Position numbers and translations under genes: made by a program
Part shown: piece after piece, positions 7,725 through 17,035 of the stretch
Layout: each line of letters begins with the position of its first letter
How positions within the stretch are numbered: position 1 is the first letter of the stretch
Notes under the pieces: model-generated
What the model saw: only the letters and a program-made list of their open reading frames with translations
What the model was told of the DNA's origin: nothing
Databases searched by the model: none
NCBI GenBank assembly: GCA_017617145.1
Contig: JAFZWX010000200.1
Coordinates: 1-64,000, forward strand
DNA length: 64,000 bases
Direction: 5' to 3'
Source of the DNA: Treponema sp.
Lineage (GTDB): Bacteria > Spirochaetota > Spirochaetia > Treponematales > Treponemataceae

Positions 7725-8550
7725 CTCGCCAATTTAATTTTGAACGAAGGGCATTAAAGAATTTTTTTTGTGTACAGCAGATTAACTTTATTTTTTTATC
7801 TATCAGTTTTATTTCTATTTTATCGCCTTCCATAAGCTTAACTGGTTCAAGACCATCGGCAAGCATACGGATTTCTTTTGTCCTGCAAGGCTGAATGTTT
7901 ATTGTCAATGTTCCATCTGGTCTTAATACAATCGGGCGACTCGAAAGTGAAAAGGAATTTATTGGAGTCATTACAAGTGCATCAAGTCCAGGATCTACAA
8001 TTGGTCCTCCCGCAGAGGCAGAATAAGCAGTTGAACCTGTAGGTGTACAAATTATTACACCATCTGATTTTAACTTACAAAGATGATCACTGTCAAAAAG
8101 AACATCCATGGCAACGGTACGGGCTGTATGCTTTGCGCTTATTACAATATCATTTAATGCAAGCTGTTCACCTTCTGATTTGCCATTACGATACAGTGAA
8201 GCTTTAAGCATACATCGATTTTGAAACGGAGCATTACCATTCAAAAATAATTCCAAACATTCTTTCCATTCATTTTGCTGAACAGATGACATAAAACCAA
8301 ATTGTCCCAGGTTTACAGGAAAAACAGGAACATCATATTCTACACAGTTTCTTGCTGCATACAAAACAGTTCCGTCGCCGCCAAGAGTAATTACAAATTC
8401 ATAATCGTTAAAAGGCTTGTCTTCTGCAAAACCATCAAAACTCAGAAAATCACAATCAATCTTTTTTGATTTCAGGAATTCTGCAATTTGTTTTGAAAGA
8501 GAAAGAGATTCATTTTTACTTGTATTAATTATTATTAAAACTTTTTTCAT
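7708..8550 (-). CDS. nadK: NAD kinase
   Basis: 280 residues, standard length. It phosphorylates NAD to NADP in the cytoplasm. The signature GGDGTVLYAAR begins at residue 57, where Asp59 is the catalytic base of the family. NLGQFGF follows, then the conserved NDIVIS segment and the glycine-rich CTPTGSTAYSASAGGPIVDP that binds the nucleotide. TPINSFSLSSRPIVL completes the family pattern. The gene ends inside recN and lies 21 bases after the DegT-like gene, which supports one transcript from cheW down. Confidence 0.95.
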   Translation of the reverse strand: MKKVLIIINTSKNESLSLSKQIAEFLKSKKIDCDFLSFDGFAEDKPFNDYEFVITLGGDGTVLYAARNCVEYDVPVFPVNLGQFGFMSSVQQNEWKECLELFLNGNAPFQNRCMLKASLYRNGKSEGEQLALNDIVISAKHTARTVAMDVLFDSDHLCKLKSDGVIICTPTGSTAYSASAGGPIVDPGLDALVMTPINSFSLSSRPIVLRPDGTLTINIQPCRTKEIRMLADGLEPVKLMEGDKIEIKLIDKKIKLICCTQKKFFNALRSKLNWRGEPYA

Positions 8551-8571
8551 CTTTTCCTCTTTCCAAATTGT

Positions 8572-9627
8572 TTATGGTAGAGTTCCAAGAACCTTTACAA
8601 TCTTTGCAGCCTGGGCCTGAGAAAGTCGTGGATAAAGCGGAAAATGTGCAGTACGAAGAAGCAGTGATTTTGCATGAATGCAACTTTCCGAAAGTTCATC
8701 TTTTAATGCAATTACAGAACCTGCAAAAGCCTGTTGAATTTCAATATCTTTCTTAGCTGTATAGGTTTTTACATCTTTAAAAGAACTGCTCAGAATAAGC
8801 GGGAATGAACACATTGTTGAACCGCCTTCCATATCGCGGGCAAAGGTTTTGTGGCGTCCAATCATGCAGGAACGCTGATACATTGTAAAGATTTCGCGGC
8901 GTGTGTTTTCGTTGCGGTTGAATTCTTTAAGCTGAACCCAGGCAAGTGCACTGTTAATATCAGGAAGAAGGTCTGTCAAAGGTGCTTCATCTGTATATTT
9001 TTTAAGGACAATCCATTCACGTCGACCAGGAGCCATAAGGACAGCGCCACCACCAGCAGTTATTACATCTTTTTCTTCCAGACCAAGAATTGTATATACA
9101 CCAAATAAACCGGCCTTTTTACGTTCTTCAGCTGGTGTTCCATCTTCATTTGTAAGTGCAACAGAAGCCCCTGCACTTTGAGAAATATCTTCTACAACAG
9201 GAATGCCAAGGGCTAGAATTGAATCAAAATCCGGGAGGATTCCTTCTGTTTCGTGAAGAAGCAAAAGTCTTCCGCCATTAGTCATGCCCTTTTGAATCTG
9301 TTCAACAGAAACAAGTCCATCGGTTTCTGAAACATCAAGAACAAGAGGTTCATAACCAAGAGACTCAACAGCCTGATACTGCCAGGCCGGAGCAAGAGCG
9401 GAAATCATTATTTTTGAATTCTTTTCTAAATCCAAAGAAAGAAGGATATATTTAAGGGCAACTGCAGGACTACGAAGCGCAACTGCACCATCACACTTAA
9501 AAAATTCCTTAACCTGCTGGATTAATCTTGCATTTAACTCGCCTGGACCAATTTTTTCATCGACCATGCAGGTTAAAACTGCATCCATTTCTTTTCTACG
9601 AATTGTTGAACTGTATGTTTGTATCAT
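8572..9627 (-). CDS. DegT/DnrJ/EryC1-like PLP-dependent protein
   Basis: 351 residues. The fold pattern is that of sugar aminotransferases: an early GPGELNARLIQQVKEFF segment, VALRSPAVALKYILLSL (substrate-site loop), VVEDISQSAGA (PLP-ring contact) and EEKDVITAGGGAV, where the Lys is the probable Schiff-base residue. The usual SFxxxKxxxxGEGG is altered and the text around the lysine is divergent, so activity is uncertain. Members transaminate nucleotide sugars for surface glycans, but there are no sugar-biosynthesis genes beside it here. The ATG overlaps the cheW stop by one base (TAATG), so the two are coupled. Confidence 0.75.
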   Translation of the reverse strand: MIQTYSSTIRRKEMDAVLTCMVDEKIGPGELNARLIQQVKEFFKCDGAVALRSPAVALKYILLSLDLEKNSKIMISALAPAWQYQAVESLGYEPLVLDVSETDGLVSVEQIQKGMTNGGRLLLLHETEGILPDFDSILALGIPVVEDISQSAGASVALTNEDGTPAEERKKAGLFGVYTILGLEEKDVITAGGGAVLMAPGRREWIVLKKYTDEAPLTDLLPDINSALAWVQLKEFNRNENTRREIFTMYQRSCMIGRHKTFARDMEGGSTMCSFPLILSSSFKDVKTYTAKKDIEIQQAFAGSVIALKDELSESCIHAKSLLLRTAHFPLYPRLSQAQAAKIVKVLGTLP

Positions 9628-10100
9628 TAACCTAAATCGATTATTTTCTGTAATTCTTTTGCGTCGAATAACTTCCGAATATTGAGCATGATTAAATATC
9701 CGTTTTCTTCACGAATAACGCCTTCAATATATTCAGAACCAATACCTGTGAGCATCTGAGGAGGCTCTTTTACGTCTTCTCCCTTTACAACAACTACTCT
9801 TGCTACCTTGTCGATAATAATACCAATTTTATTATTATCAATATTGAGGATAATAAAACCGCCTTCAAAATCAGTTTCTTCCTTTTCAAGAGCCTTAATT
9901 CTAAAGCGTTTATGCAAATCAATTATAGGGATAATTTCACCACGCAAATTGATGATTCCTTCTACGTAATAAGGAGAATTCGGGATAACACGCACATTCT
10001 GTAAACGGACAATTTCCTTTACATCCATGATGTTTACGCCATATAACTCATCGCCAAGCTGAAAGGTTACCAATTGGAATTGTGTTTCTTCTGAAGCCAT
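9627..10100 (-). CDS. cheW: Chemotaxis coupling protein CheW
   Basis: 157 residues, the usual length of this cytoplasmic adaptor, which links chemoreceptors to CheA. It has the two-lobed SH3-like pattern: FQLVTFQLGDELYGVNIMDV at the start, VRVIPNSPYYVEGIINLRGE, IIPIIDLHKRF, then GIIIDKVARVVVV. A strong ribosome-binding site (GGGGGAA) lies seven bases before the ATG. It leads a run that includes metabolic and repair genes rather than other che genes, so it is an isolated cheW. The receptor at 48558-50669 is a possible partner. Confidence 0.95.
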   Translation of the reverse strand: MASEETQFQLVTFQLGDELYGVNIMDVKEIVRLQNVRVIPNSPYYVEGIINLRGEIIPIIDLHKRFRIKALEKEETDFEGGFIILNIDNNKIGIIIDKVARVVVVKGEDVKEPPQMLTGIGSEYIEGVIREENGYLIMLNIRKLFDAKELQKIIDLG

Positions 10101-10129
10101 ATTTCCCCCAAAATATAAATACTACTTAT

Positions 10130-10158
10130 ATAATAAACCTAAAAGGTGAAATTTGCAA
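10130..10158 (-). promoter_or_regulatory. Sigma-70-type promoter of cheW
   Basis: On the minus strand TTGCAA (10153-10158) and TATTAT (10130-10135) are separated by 17 bases. The start codon follows about 30 bases later, after GGGGGAA. The promoter lies directly downstream of the long hairpin element that closes the comF transcript, so it probably begins the cheW-to-lipoprotein run. Confidence 0.6.
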
Positions 10159-10177
10159 TAATAAATACAAACAAGTA

Positions 10178-10307
10178 GAAAACAAATCTGCTCCCGCTCG
10201 GTACGTCTTCAAACTACGGCGAAGCTTGCAAAGAAAGATTTTACTCGCTGCGCTCGGCAAGCTTCGGAGTAGTTTTCAGCCGTCCCGAGCTCCGCAGTTT
10301 TGTTTTC
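10178..10307 (-). terminator. 130-base structured hairpin element E (GGA/GGGA internal loop), downstream of comF
   Basis: On the minus strand the outer stem pairs GAAAACAAAACTGC with GCAGATTTGTTTTC (one mismatch). Inside is GGA on the 5' side facing GGGA on the 3' side, then a stem GCTCGGGACG/CGTACCGAGC. It continues through AACTAC.../...GTAGTT and GAAGCTTGC/GCAAGCTTC to a loop of about 27 bases. The T-rich 3' end fits termination of comF. The left 48 bases are nearly repeated in the other orientation at 36804-36852. It shares its internal-loop plan with the elements at 29564, 48443 and 60504. Confidence 0.7.
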
Positions 10308-10314
10308 AAATGCC

Positions 10315-10356
10315 TACTATTCACTATTCACTATTCACTATTTACTATTTACTATT
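10315..10356. repeat. Heptanucleotide tandem repeat TCACTAT/TTACTAT
   Basis: Three TCACTAT and two TTACTAT units run without interruption from 10321 to 10355, with a partial unit before them. They lie between the comF stop codon and the hairpin element. The seven-base period could vary in copy number by slippage. No coding role is visible. Confidence 0.85.
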
Positions 10357-10377
10357 ACAAGTATTTATATTTAGTTA

Positions 10378-11151
10378 TCAATCAACCATAAACAATGTTA
10401 CTCCTGTTATTTCTTCTACTCCAGCCTCCTTTAGGGATATGGAACAGCTTTCCAGGGTGGAACCTGTGGTGCAGACGTCATCTAACAAGATAACTTTTTT
10501 GGGAAGTGTTCCATTGAATGGTTTTAAAGCTTTTTGAAGTTTGGATTGCGAAATCACACTATATGCTTTGCCAATTTGTTCCAGGCGCCCTTCTCTACCT
10601 AGTTTTTTCTGCTGAATTTTAGTTGAACGCTCCAGAATTCTTAAAACCTTATAACCATAAATGTATTCGAGCAGATTACATAATTCGTCAATCTGATCCC
10701 AACCTTTTTGCTGCAGCTTGCCTTTTCGCGGAGGAACAGGAATAATTACCTGTGCATTCAGTTTGTGCAGCACTCCATTAAGTATCTTCGCAAAGAAAAA
10801 AGACAATGACCTTATTTCCTGTGATTTCCACATAAACATCAGCTGTTTGTTCCAGATTCTGTATGGAAACAATGGAAGCATTTTGTCTACATGACTAATA
10901 ACAGGCTTTTGCCTGCAGTCAAAGCAGGTTTCTTGAGTTGAAAGAAGTTCTTTTCCACAGATGCGGCAACGTTCTTCAAACAAATCCTTGTCTTTTACTG
11001 CAAGATATGTTTTACGGCACTCCCTGCAAATAGGATAAAGAAATGTTCTTTGCCCGCAAACAACACATTCTTCCCCTCCGGAAATCACCGCAAACACAAC
11101 TCGAAGCAATGCCTTAATTCCAAGCTTCAAAAGATACCATAGTTTTTTCAT
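10378..11151 (-). CDS. comF: ComF-family phosphoribosyltransferase-like protein
   Basis: 257 residues. The N-terminus has two zinc-binding Cys sets (CVVCGQ...CREC and CRICGK...CFDC), as in ComF/GntX proteins. The C-terminus has the PRPP-loop motif VILLDDVCTTGSTLES and the upstream VIIPVPPRKGKLQQKGWDQI block. ComF is needed for DNA uptake in competent bacteria and acts on the cytoplasmic side with the translocation machinery. In many non-competent species the role is unclear. No other competence gene is seen here. The gene stands alone between two hairpin elements downstream of mutS. Confidence 0.88.
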   Translation of the reverse strand: MKKLWYLLKLGIKALLRVVFAVISGGEECVVCGQRTFLYPICRECRKTYLAVKDKDLFEERCRICGKELLSTQETCFDCRQKPVISHVDKMLPLFPYRIWNKQLMFMWKSQEIRSLSFFFAKILNGVLHKLNAQVIIPVPPRKGKLQQKGWDQIDELCNLLEYIYGYKVLRILERSTKIQQKKLGREGRLEQIGKAYSVISQSKLQKALKPFNGTLPKKVILLDDVCTTGSTLESCSISLKEAGVEEITGVTLFMVD

Positions 11152-11248
11152 ATACTATAGTTAACAAATTTTTTTGTTAAAAGAGGAAGTTTTTTTGAGG
11201 ATTTTTGAAAATAATTGATTTTTTTTTTTAAAAATGTCATTTTATGCG

Positions 11249-11277
11249 TGGATTGCCATGCTTCGCTCGCAATGACG
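11249..11277. repeat. Dispersed repeat GGATTGCCATGCTTCGCTCG..AATGACG
   Basis: A 29-base copy of a repeat family also present at 29671-29699 (one base different over the core) and, decayed, at 2931-2960 and 56414-56441. It lies between mutS and comF. The complementary strand would encode the familiar VIASEAWQS-type peptide, which makes a spurious 68-codon frame here. Confidence 0.8.
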
Positions 11278-11304
11278 ATGGCACAATTCCTAAAAAACCA
11301 ATTT

Positions 11305-11377
11305 GTGGGAAGATTTTCAGGCAGCGGATGTCGCTCCTTTTCGCCCTGCGACATTCGATGACTGAAAATCTTCCCAC
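11305..11377. terminator. 73-base hairpin F downstream of mutS
   Basis: GTGGGAAGATTTTCAG pairs perfectly with CTGAAAATCTTCCCAC (16 bp). An internal loop follows, then GGATGTCGC/GCGACATTC and an apical loop containing TCCTTTTCGCCC. Flanking AAAAAAC on one side and GTTTTTT on the other give a terminator-like setting in both directions. It resembles the 88-90-base elements in outline but lacks the clear GGA/GGGA pair. Confidence 0.75.
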
Positions 11378-11393
11378 CTTATTGATTTGTTTT

Positions 11394-14003
11394 TTATTGA
11401 GGCAAAAGATTATTTTTCCATTTGGAAATCATTTTGAGTGCCTGCATAGGCGTCATATTGTCCGTATCACACGAAAGAATTTCTGAAATAATAATTTCTT
11501 CGTCACTGAAAAGCCCGGGTGCATTTACATTTGAACTATTTTTCATTATAGGATCAGAAATATCGCTTTCCATAACAGGTTTGTCTGCAGCAACAGATTG
11601 AATATGCTGAAGAATAACATTTGCCCTGTCAATTACGCTCTGAGGAAGACCTGCAAGCTTTGCAACATGAATACCGTAAGAGTTTTCAGTAATACCTTCA
11701 ATTACCTTACGCATAAATACAACGCTGCCGTTTTCTTCATTTATTTGAAGACATAATTTTTTAAGAGCAGGATGCTCCATTCTTGTAAGTTCGTGATAAT
11801 GTGTAGCAAACATTGTTTTACATTTAACAGTATCTAAAAGATATTCAGAAACTGCACGCGCAATTGCAAGCCCGTCCTCTGTAGAAGTACCACGACCTAC
11901 TTCATCCATTATAACAAGTGAACGTTGTGTTGCGGCTCTAAGGATATTTGCTGTTTCCATCATTTCTACGAGGAAGGTCGATTCTCCCTTTGCAAGATTA
12001 TCACTTGCACCTACACGACAGAAAATACGGTCTACAATACCGATTCTAGCCTTTACAGCGGGAATATATGAGCCTGTTTGAGCCAGCAAAGCAATTAAAG
12101 CATTCTGTCTTAAATAAGTACTTTTACCAGCCATATTTGGACCAGTAATTAAATCAAAAGAAGGTATACCGTCATTTTGTTCCGCACTGATTTTTGCATC
12201 ATTTGGAACAAATTCTCCGCTTGGAAGATGTGCCTCTACAACAGGATGACGTCCTTCTGTAATTTCAAACACTGTTGAATTATCAATCTGCGGACGAACC
12301 CATCTATTGCGGATTGCAGCAAATGCTAACGAAGCTGTAACATCTGTTATTGCTATTTCATCTGCAAGTTGAAGCAGATAATAAATATGTTGTTTTACCT
12401 GTTCGCGTACTTCAATAAACAAATCCCGTTCAAGCTCAAGAATCTTTGTTGACGATTCATTAAGCTGCATTTCGAGTGACTGAAGTTTTTCTGTTGTGTA
12501 TCTGTCGCCATTTACAAGGGCACGCCGCATTATAAAATGTGCAGGCACAGACGAAAGCTTTCCTTTGGAAACTTCAATAAAGTATCCGCTTGCGTTGTTA
12601 TATTTTATTTTTAGAGTTGTAATTCCAGTTTTTTCACGTTCCTCTTCTTCATATGCTTCAAGCACCTTATTAAAGTTATCGTGTATCTGACGCCAGTGAT
12701 CAAGCTCTTCTGACCATCCCTGTTTTATAATTCTACCATCAGTCAAAGATGTTGAAGGATCATCTAAAATCGCATTTTGTATAAGACTAATTATCTTTAA
12801 AGAAGTTTCTGATTCTATGAACGAAAAATCATAATCTGTTAAATATTCTTTTATATTTGCCCAGGATTCAAGACTTATTCTAAGAGCCTGTAAATCTTTT
12901 GGATGGGCCCTGTCCATAGCTACACGTCCTGCCAGACGCTCAACATCAAGAATTACAGATAAATCTGTCTGGAGCTTCGAAAGAATATCTTTATCTTCAT
13001 AGAGCGAAGTAATTCTGTCTTGTCGTGTATATATGGCATTGTAATCGGTAAGAGGAAACAAAAGCCAGTTTCTTAGAAGACGACTTCCCATTGCGGTTTT
13101 AGTAAAATTTACACATTCAATAAGAGAATAAGAAGAAGTACCATCCCTCATGTTTTCTGTAATTTCCAGATTGCGTCGGGAAGAATCGTCCATAATAAGA
13201 AAATCACTGTCGGCATATTTTATGATTTCTGTAATATGAGGTGTTTTTGTATTTGTTGTTTTATCCAGATAATCAAGTAAAAAACCGGCTGGAGCAATTT
13301 CTGCATCTGATTCTTCAAGCCCAAACGATTTTAACGAAATTGTATTGAACTGCTGAAGTAATCGTTTATAAGAAAACTCAATATTAAAATCCCAGTCCGG
13401 ATAATACGAAACAGCAATTTCTGTTCTACTGCCAAGAACATTCTGAATATCATCATTATTTCTAAGTGAAACTGGTAAAAGAATTTCTCGTGGAGAAGCA
13501 CGGTTTAATTCCTTTGCAAAGTTTTCACCCATTCGAGAAGCAGGCCATGAGGTCGCTTTAAAAGAAGCAGTTGTTACATCTATAAAAGCAAAGCCTGCTC
13601 TTCCCTTTACAATAGATAAAGCTGCCAGATAATTCGCTTTATTTCCTTCAAGATATTCTGCTTCTACGGCAGTACCAGGCGTAATTATTTCTACGACCTT
13701 TCGTTCTGTAATTCCTTTACCGCCTTTAGGAATTTCACCAACTTGTTCACAGATTACAATTTTTTTTCCAAGCCGCAAGAGACGTGCTATATAAACCTTT
13801 GCCGCATGATATGGAATACCGCACATTTTCTGATTTGCACGGTGAGTCAATGTTAAATTTAAAAGACGAGAAACTTCTACGGCGTCGTTATCAAACATCT
13901 CATAGAAGTCTCCTAAACGAAAAAAAACAACCTCATTTTTGTACTGTTCTTTTATTGAACGGTACTGAACCATCATAGGTGTAAGGTTTTCACTGTCTTC
14001 CAT
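11394..14003 (-). CDS. mutS: DNA mismatch repair protein MutS
   Basis: About 869 residues, as usual. It recognises mispaired bases and acts as an ATP-driven clamp. The mismatch-reading Phe-x-Glu motif is in RLGDFYEMF near residue 32. The C-terminal ATPase has Walker A GPNMAGKSTYLRQ, DEVGRGTSTEDG (Walker B/signature) and ATHYHEL. ITENSYGIHVAKLAGLP is the conserved dimer segment. I start at the ATG at 14003 rather than the TTG one codon earlier. It is the last gene of the run that includes Skp, BamA and TamB, with 27 bases to the preceding stop, and is followed by hairpin F. No mutL is in the window. Confidence 0.97.
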   Translation of the reverse strand: MEDSENLTPMMVQYRSIKEQYKNEVVFFRLGDFYEMFDNDAVEVSRLLNLTLTHRANQKMCGIPYHAAKVYIARLLRLGKKIVICEQVGEIPKGGKGITERKVVEIITPGTAVEAEYLEGNKANYLAALSIVKGRAGFAFIDVTTASFKATSWPASRMGENFAKELNRASPREILLPVSLRNNDDIQNVLGSRTEIAVSYYPDWDFNIEFSYKRLLQQFNTISLKSFGLEESDAEIAPAGFLLDYLDKTTNTKTPHITEIIKYADSDFLIMDDSSRRNLEITENMRDGTSSYSLIECVNFTKTAMGSRLLRNWLLFPLTDYNAIYTRQDRITSLYEDKDILSKLQTDLSVILDVERLAGRVAMDRAHPKDLQALRISLESWANIKEYLTDYDFSFIESETSLKIISLIQNAILDDPSTSLTDGRIIKQGWSEELDHWRQIHDNFNKVLEAYEEEEREKTGITTLKIKYNNASGYFIEVSKGKLSSVPAHFIMRRALVNGDRYTTEKLQSLEMQLNESSTKILELERDLFIEVREQVKQHIYYLLQLADEIAITDVTASLAFAAIRNRWVRPQIDNSTVFEITEGRHPVVEAHLPSGEFVPNDAKISAEQNDGIPSFDLITGPNMAGKSTYLRQNALIALLAQTGSYIPAVKARIGIVDRIFCRVGASDNLAKGESTFLVEMMETANILRAATQRSLVIMDEVGRGTSTEDGLAIARAVSEYLLDTVKCKTMFATHYHELTRMEHPALKKLCLQINEENGSVVFMRKVIEGITENSYGIHVAKLAGLPQSVIDRANVILQHIQSVAADKPVMESDISDPIMKNSSNVNAPGLFSDEEIIISEILSCDTDNMTPMQALKMISKWKNNLLPQ

Positions 14004-14030
14004 CAAAACAAAACCACTTTCATTATTATC

Positions 14031-14558
14031 TTACAAGCCGAGCTTTTGAATTACCTGATCAGTTATATCTACAGAATTACTGTACCACAAAATTGAAGTT
14101 GAAGCCTGCAGACTTAATATCATACTATAGCCGCCACTTTCTGCAATTTGTCCCAGAGTGTTATAAAGTTTTTTATAGAATTCATCAGAAGTTTCAAGTG
14201 ACTTAAGCATAGATTCAAGTTCTACGTTCTTTGCGTTTGTATATTCTGTAAGATAATCAGTTTTTTTTGTAATTTCTGCTTCGACCTTAAGTGCCTGAGT
14301 ATCATTTCCATTTTTTTCATATTCAAGTTTTTTCTGTTGAAGAGTTTTAAGCTCTTGAGTACGTTTTTCTATTTCTTCCTGATATTCAGCCTTTTTCTTT
14401 TCATAATTTCTTACAGGTGCTGAATTACGAAAATAAGCCTCGTATACTTTTGATGTATCAACAACACCGAATTTTGTAATCTGCTGGGCAAAAGCTCCCG
14501 CTGCTGCAAAAAGAAATACCAGACAAAGTGCAAAAAACTTCTTGTTCATTTTCTTCAT
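14031..14558 (-). CDS. skp: Periplasmic chaperone, Skp/OmpH family
   Basis: 175 residues. A signal peptide (cleavage after AGAFA near 24) precedes KFGVVDTSKVYEAYFRN, the strand and start of the family fold. A long charged helix pair (about 55-115, EKKKAEYQEEIEKRTQELKT and following) forms the tentacles. A C-terminal strand region returns to the trimer core. Skp binds unfolded outer-membrane proteins in the periplasm and passes them to BamA. The bamA gene directly upstream in the same transcript, 41 bases away, supports this. Confidence 0.9.
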   Translation of the reverse strand: MKKMNKKFFALCLVFLFAAAGAFAQQITKFGVVDTSKVYEAYFRNSAPVRNYEKKKAEYQEEIEKRTQELKTLQQKKLEYEKNGNDTQALKVEAEITKKTDYLTEYTNAKNVELESMLKSLETSDEFYKKLYNTLGQIAESGGYSMILSLQASTSILWYSNSVDITDQVIQKLGL

Positions 14559-14599
14559 TTCTATTTCCTCTTTTCTTGAAAATCAAAAAATCTATATTA

Positions 14600-17017
14600 C
14601 TATCTGTTTACTATATTGAAAGAAAGTACGAACATATATGGATTATATCCGTTCTTTCCACCCCAGACAATCTTGCCATCCTGAACCTGATATCTCCAGG
14701 TAAACAGCAGATGCAATGGGAACTGCTGCATAAGGAATCGGATTCCAGGTCCCATACTGAAGTAAAAATCGTTTATAGAAAGATTGTTGAAAAGCTGATT
14801 TACTTCTGGTTTTACAACTACGGCATCATTAAAGAAATCAACACCTACTACACCAGGAACAACAGGAATACGGAATTCAATCTGTGTATTCCACAAAACC
14901 TTTCCTTTAGTATCTGCTGAACGATAAAGCTCTGCCCAACCGCGGCCTGTAAACATACCGTCAATATAAGGTTTATTTGAATCACTTATTACAGAATTAT
15001 TGATTGGGAACAGCATTGTAAGTCCGGTATATACTGCAAGAATTCCTTTAATTGAATTCTTTTCATTAAGAGCCCAGTCAAATAAAGTAACATAACCTTC
15101 AAGTTTTGTTTCTGAGCTAAGGAAAAATTCCTTTTCAACCTTTGGAATAAGGCCATAGAATGTAAACTTTTGACTTGCAAACCATCCTTTTGAAGGATCA
15201 TAATTTATATCACGATCATCCATTGAAAAGCTTGTCCAGAAGGAATTCATAAGACCAACACGATTTGCAAACATTGAAATTCCTGAATCGACAGGAACAA
15301 AAGTATTTTCATCAAACTGATATCTTGTAAGAGTATTGTTCAAACCTCCGGCAAGCGAAAGAATTGCGAAACGAGGAGTCCATCGTCTGCCAAGCGCTGA
15401 ACCAAGAGTTGCAGAATATCCTTCATAATTTACATAATAATGATACTGATCAAATATTCCATTAGGCTGATACATCATTACCGGCGTATAACCATTTGTA
15501 TGTGAGAAAGAAAGTGATTCACTGAATGTAATTGGAAGGTTACCAATCCAGCCCTGAGAATATGAAAAATCGATTGTTTGTGATTTCTTTGCAGCATTTA
15601 CAGAAGCCGAAATTGATTTTCCTTCACCAAAAAGATTCGTATTTGAAATTGTAAAATATAATGAAACAGGAATGTCATTAGGATCTGAAATACCAGAGAA
15701 AGCCATTCCAAGATTCATTGCAATTGTTGATGTTTCTTCAACAGAAAAAACAAGATCAACAAGATTCTCTTCTGAACCCTGCTGAACATCAGGTAAAACA
15801 TTTGAGAAATACTGAAGGTTGTAAAGATTTCGTAAACCAGAAATTACTTTATCGCGAGAGAAAACATCTCCACTTTCAATTGGAATTTCTCGTGTAATTA
15901 CATAATCTTTTGTTTTATTGTTTCCTTTTACAAGAACATTTTCAACATGGCTTCGGGCACGTTCATCTATAACAAGGGTATAAGAAATTTCCTTGCGGTC
16001 TATATCTTTTGAAGGAACAGGATAAAAGCCGTTTGACATATAACCCGACTCATAATAGATATTTGTAATTGCAGAAAGACCTTCTTCAAACTTTATTGAA
16101 TTAAATACAGAACCTTCTTTAAGTTTCATTTGAGAAGAAAGACGCTCTGTTGAAAAAATCTGGTTGCCTGTAATTTCCAGACCACCATATGTGTACTGTG
16201 CACCTTCCTGAATTATAAATGTAATGGAAAGATCTGTACGCTGTTTTTCATCATTGTCATTAGATTCAATTTTTACATCAAGAATATTTGCGTCAATATA
16301 ACCACGCTCATTATAATAACTTATGATTGTTTTTTTATCTTGTTCCAGCGAAGAGCTTTTAAAGGCACCGTCTTTAAGGAAGCCTACTTCTTTAAGCGAA
16401 ATTTTGCCTTTAAGTACGCGCTCTGAAACGATAGTGTTTCCACTCATATGAATATCGCTTATTACTGTATTGCGGCCTTCTGTAATTTTAAAAGTAATAA
16501 TAACACCATCTTTTGTTGTTTCAGTAGTATGCGAAACATAAGAATCGGCATACCCTTTTTCTATATAATGTTCCCTGATTAAACGTTCATCAATAAGTAC
16601 ACGATTTTCATTATATATTTCGTTAGGCTTAGATTTTATAAGCTCACGAAGTTCACCATTTCTGATTTTCTGATTTCCTGTAAACTCAATTTTTGAAACC
16701 GAGGGATATTCCGTAACCTTAAAAACAAGAAGAATTTTATCCGGATCCTTATCATGATTTGCATAAGGCTCTATATCTTCAAAAAAATCAAGTTCATTGA
16801 GCTTGTCGAGCATTTCACTGTAAACTTCTTCCGTAAAATCCTGACCTATAAAAGAACTTGTTACACCTGTAATTTCTGATTTTTTTATTATTTTTAAACC
16901 TTCAAATTCTATTTTTGAAATAGGATGTCCCCAAAACCAGTCGCTGTCTTCTTCCTGCGAAAAAGCACCAAAGGTACAAAAAACAATAAGAAAGAGACTC
17001 AAAAAGCGTCTGCGCAT
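14600..17017 (-). CDS. bamA: Outer-membrane protein assembly factor BamA
   Basis: 805 residues, typical length. The signal peptide ends near AFS at 20. Five POTRA-like repeats follow to about residue 425, seen as recurrent xxVSKIEFTGNQKI, GLEITGNQIFS and VENVLVKGNNKT blocks. A 16-strand barrel fills the rest. GRGWAELYR is the treponemal form of the barrel-lumen VRGF/Y motif, and NIVNR ends the last strand. BamA inserts beta-barrel proteins into the outer membrane. Skp (downstream) and TamB (upstream, 18 bases) form a coherent outer-membrane assembly group. Confidence 0.95.
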   Translation of the reverse strand: MRRRFLSLFLIVFCTFGAFSQEEDSDWFWGHPISKIEFEGLKIIKKSEITGVTSSFIGQDFTEEVYSEMLDKLNELDFFEDIEPYANHDKDPDKILLVFKVTEYPSVSKIEFTGNQKIRNGELRELIKSKPNEIYNENRVLIDERLIREHYIEKGYADSYVSHTTETTKDGVIITFKITEGRNTVISDIHMSGNTIVSERVLKGKISLKEVGFLKDGAFKSSSLEQDKKTIISYYNERGYIDANILDVKIESNDNDEKQRTDLSITFIIQEGAQYTYGGLEITGNQIFSTERLSSQMKLKEGSVFNSIKFEEGLSAITNIYYESGYMSNGFYPVPSKDIDRKEISYTLVIDERARSHVENVLVKGNNKTKDYVITREIPIESGDVFSRDKVISGLRNLYNLQYFSNVLPDVQQGSEENLVDLVFSVEETSTIAMNLGMAFSGISDPNDIPVSLYFTISNTNLFGEGKSISASVNAAKKSQTIDFSYSQGWIGNLPITFSESLSFSHTNGYTPVMMYQPNGIFDQYHYYVNYEGYSATLGSALGRRWTPRFAILSLAGGLNNTLTRYQFDENTFVPVDSGISMFANRVGLMNSFWTSFSMDDRDINYDPSKGWFASQKFTFYGLIPKVEKEFFLSSETKLEGYVTLFDWALNEKNSIKGILAVYTGLTMLFPINNSVISDSNKPYIDGMFTGRGWAELYRSADTKGKVLWNTQIEFRIPVVPGVVGVDFFNDAVVVKPEVNQLFNNLSINDFYFSMGPGIRFLMQQFPLHLLFTWRYQVQDGKIVWGGKNGYNPYMFVLSFNIVNR

Positions 17018-17035
17018 ATTTACTCCTGAATATTA

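Noticed and set aside
10082..10537. 151-codon plus-strand frame across element E and the heptamer repeat
   Set aside because: It runs through non-coding hairpin and microsatellite sequence and antisense to comF.
11148..11354. 68-codon minus-strand frame with a VIASEAWQS peptide
   Set aside because: It is made of the dispersed repeat at 11249-11277 and hairpin F. No ribosome-binding site and no conserved composition.
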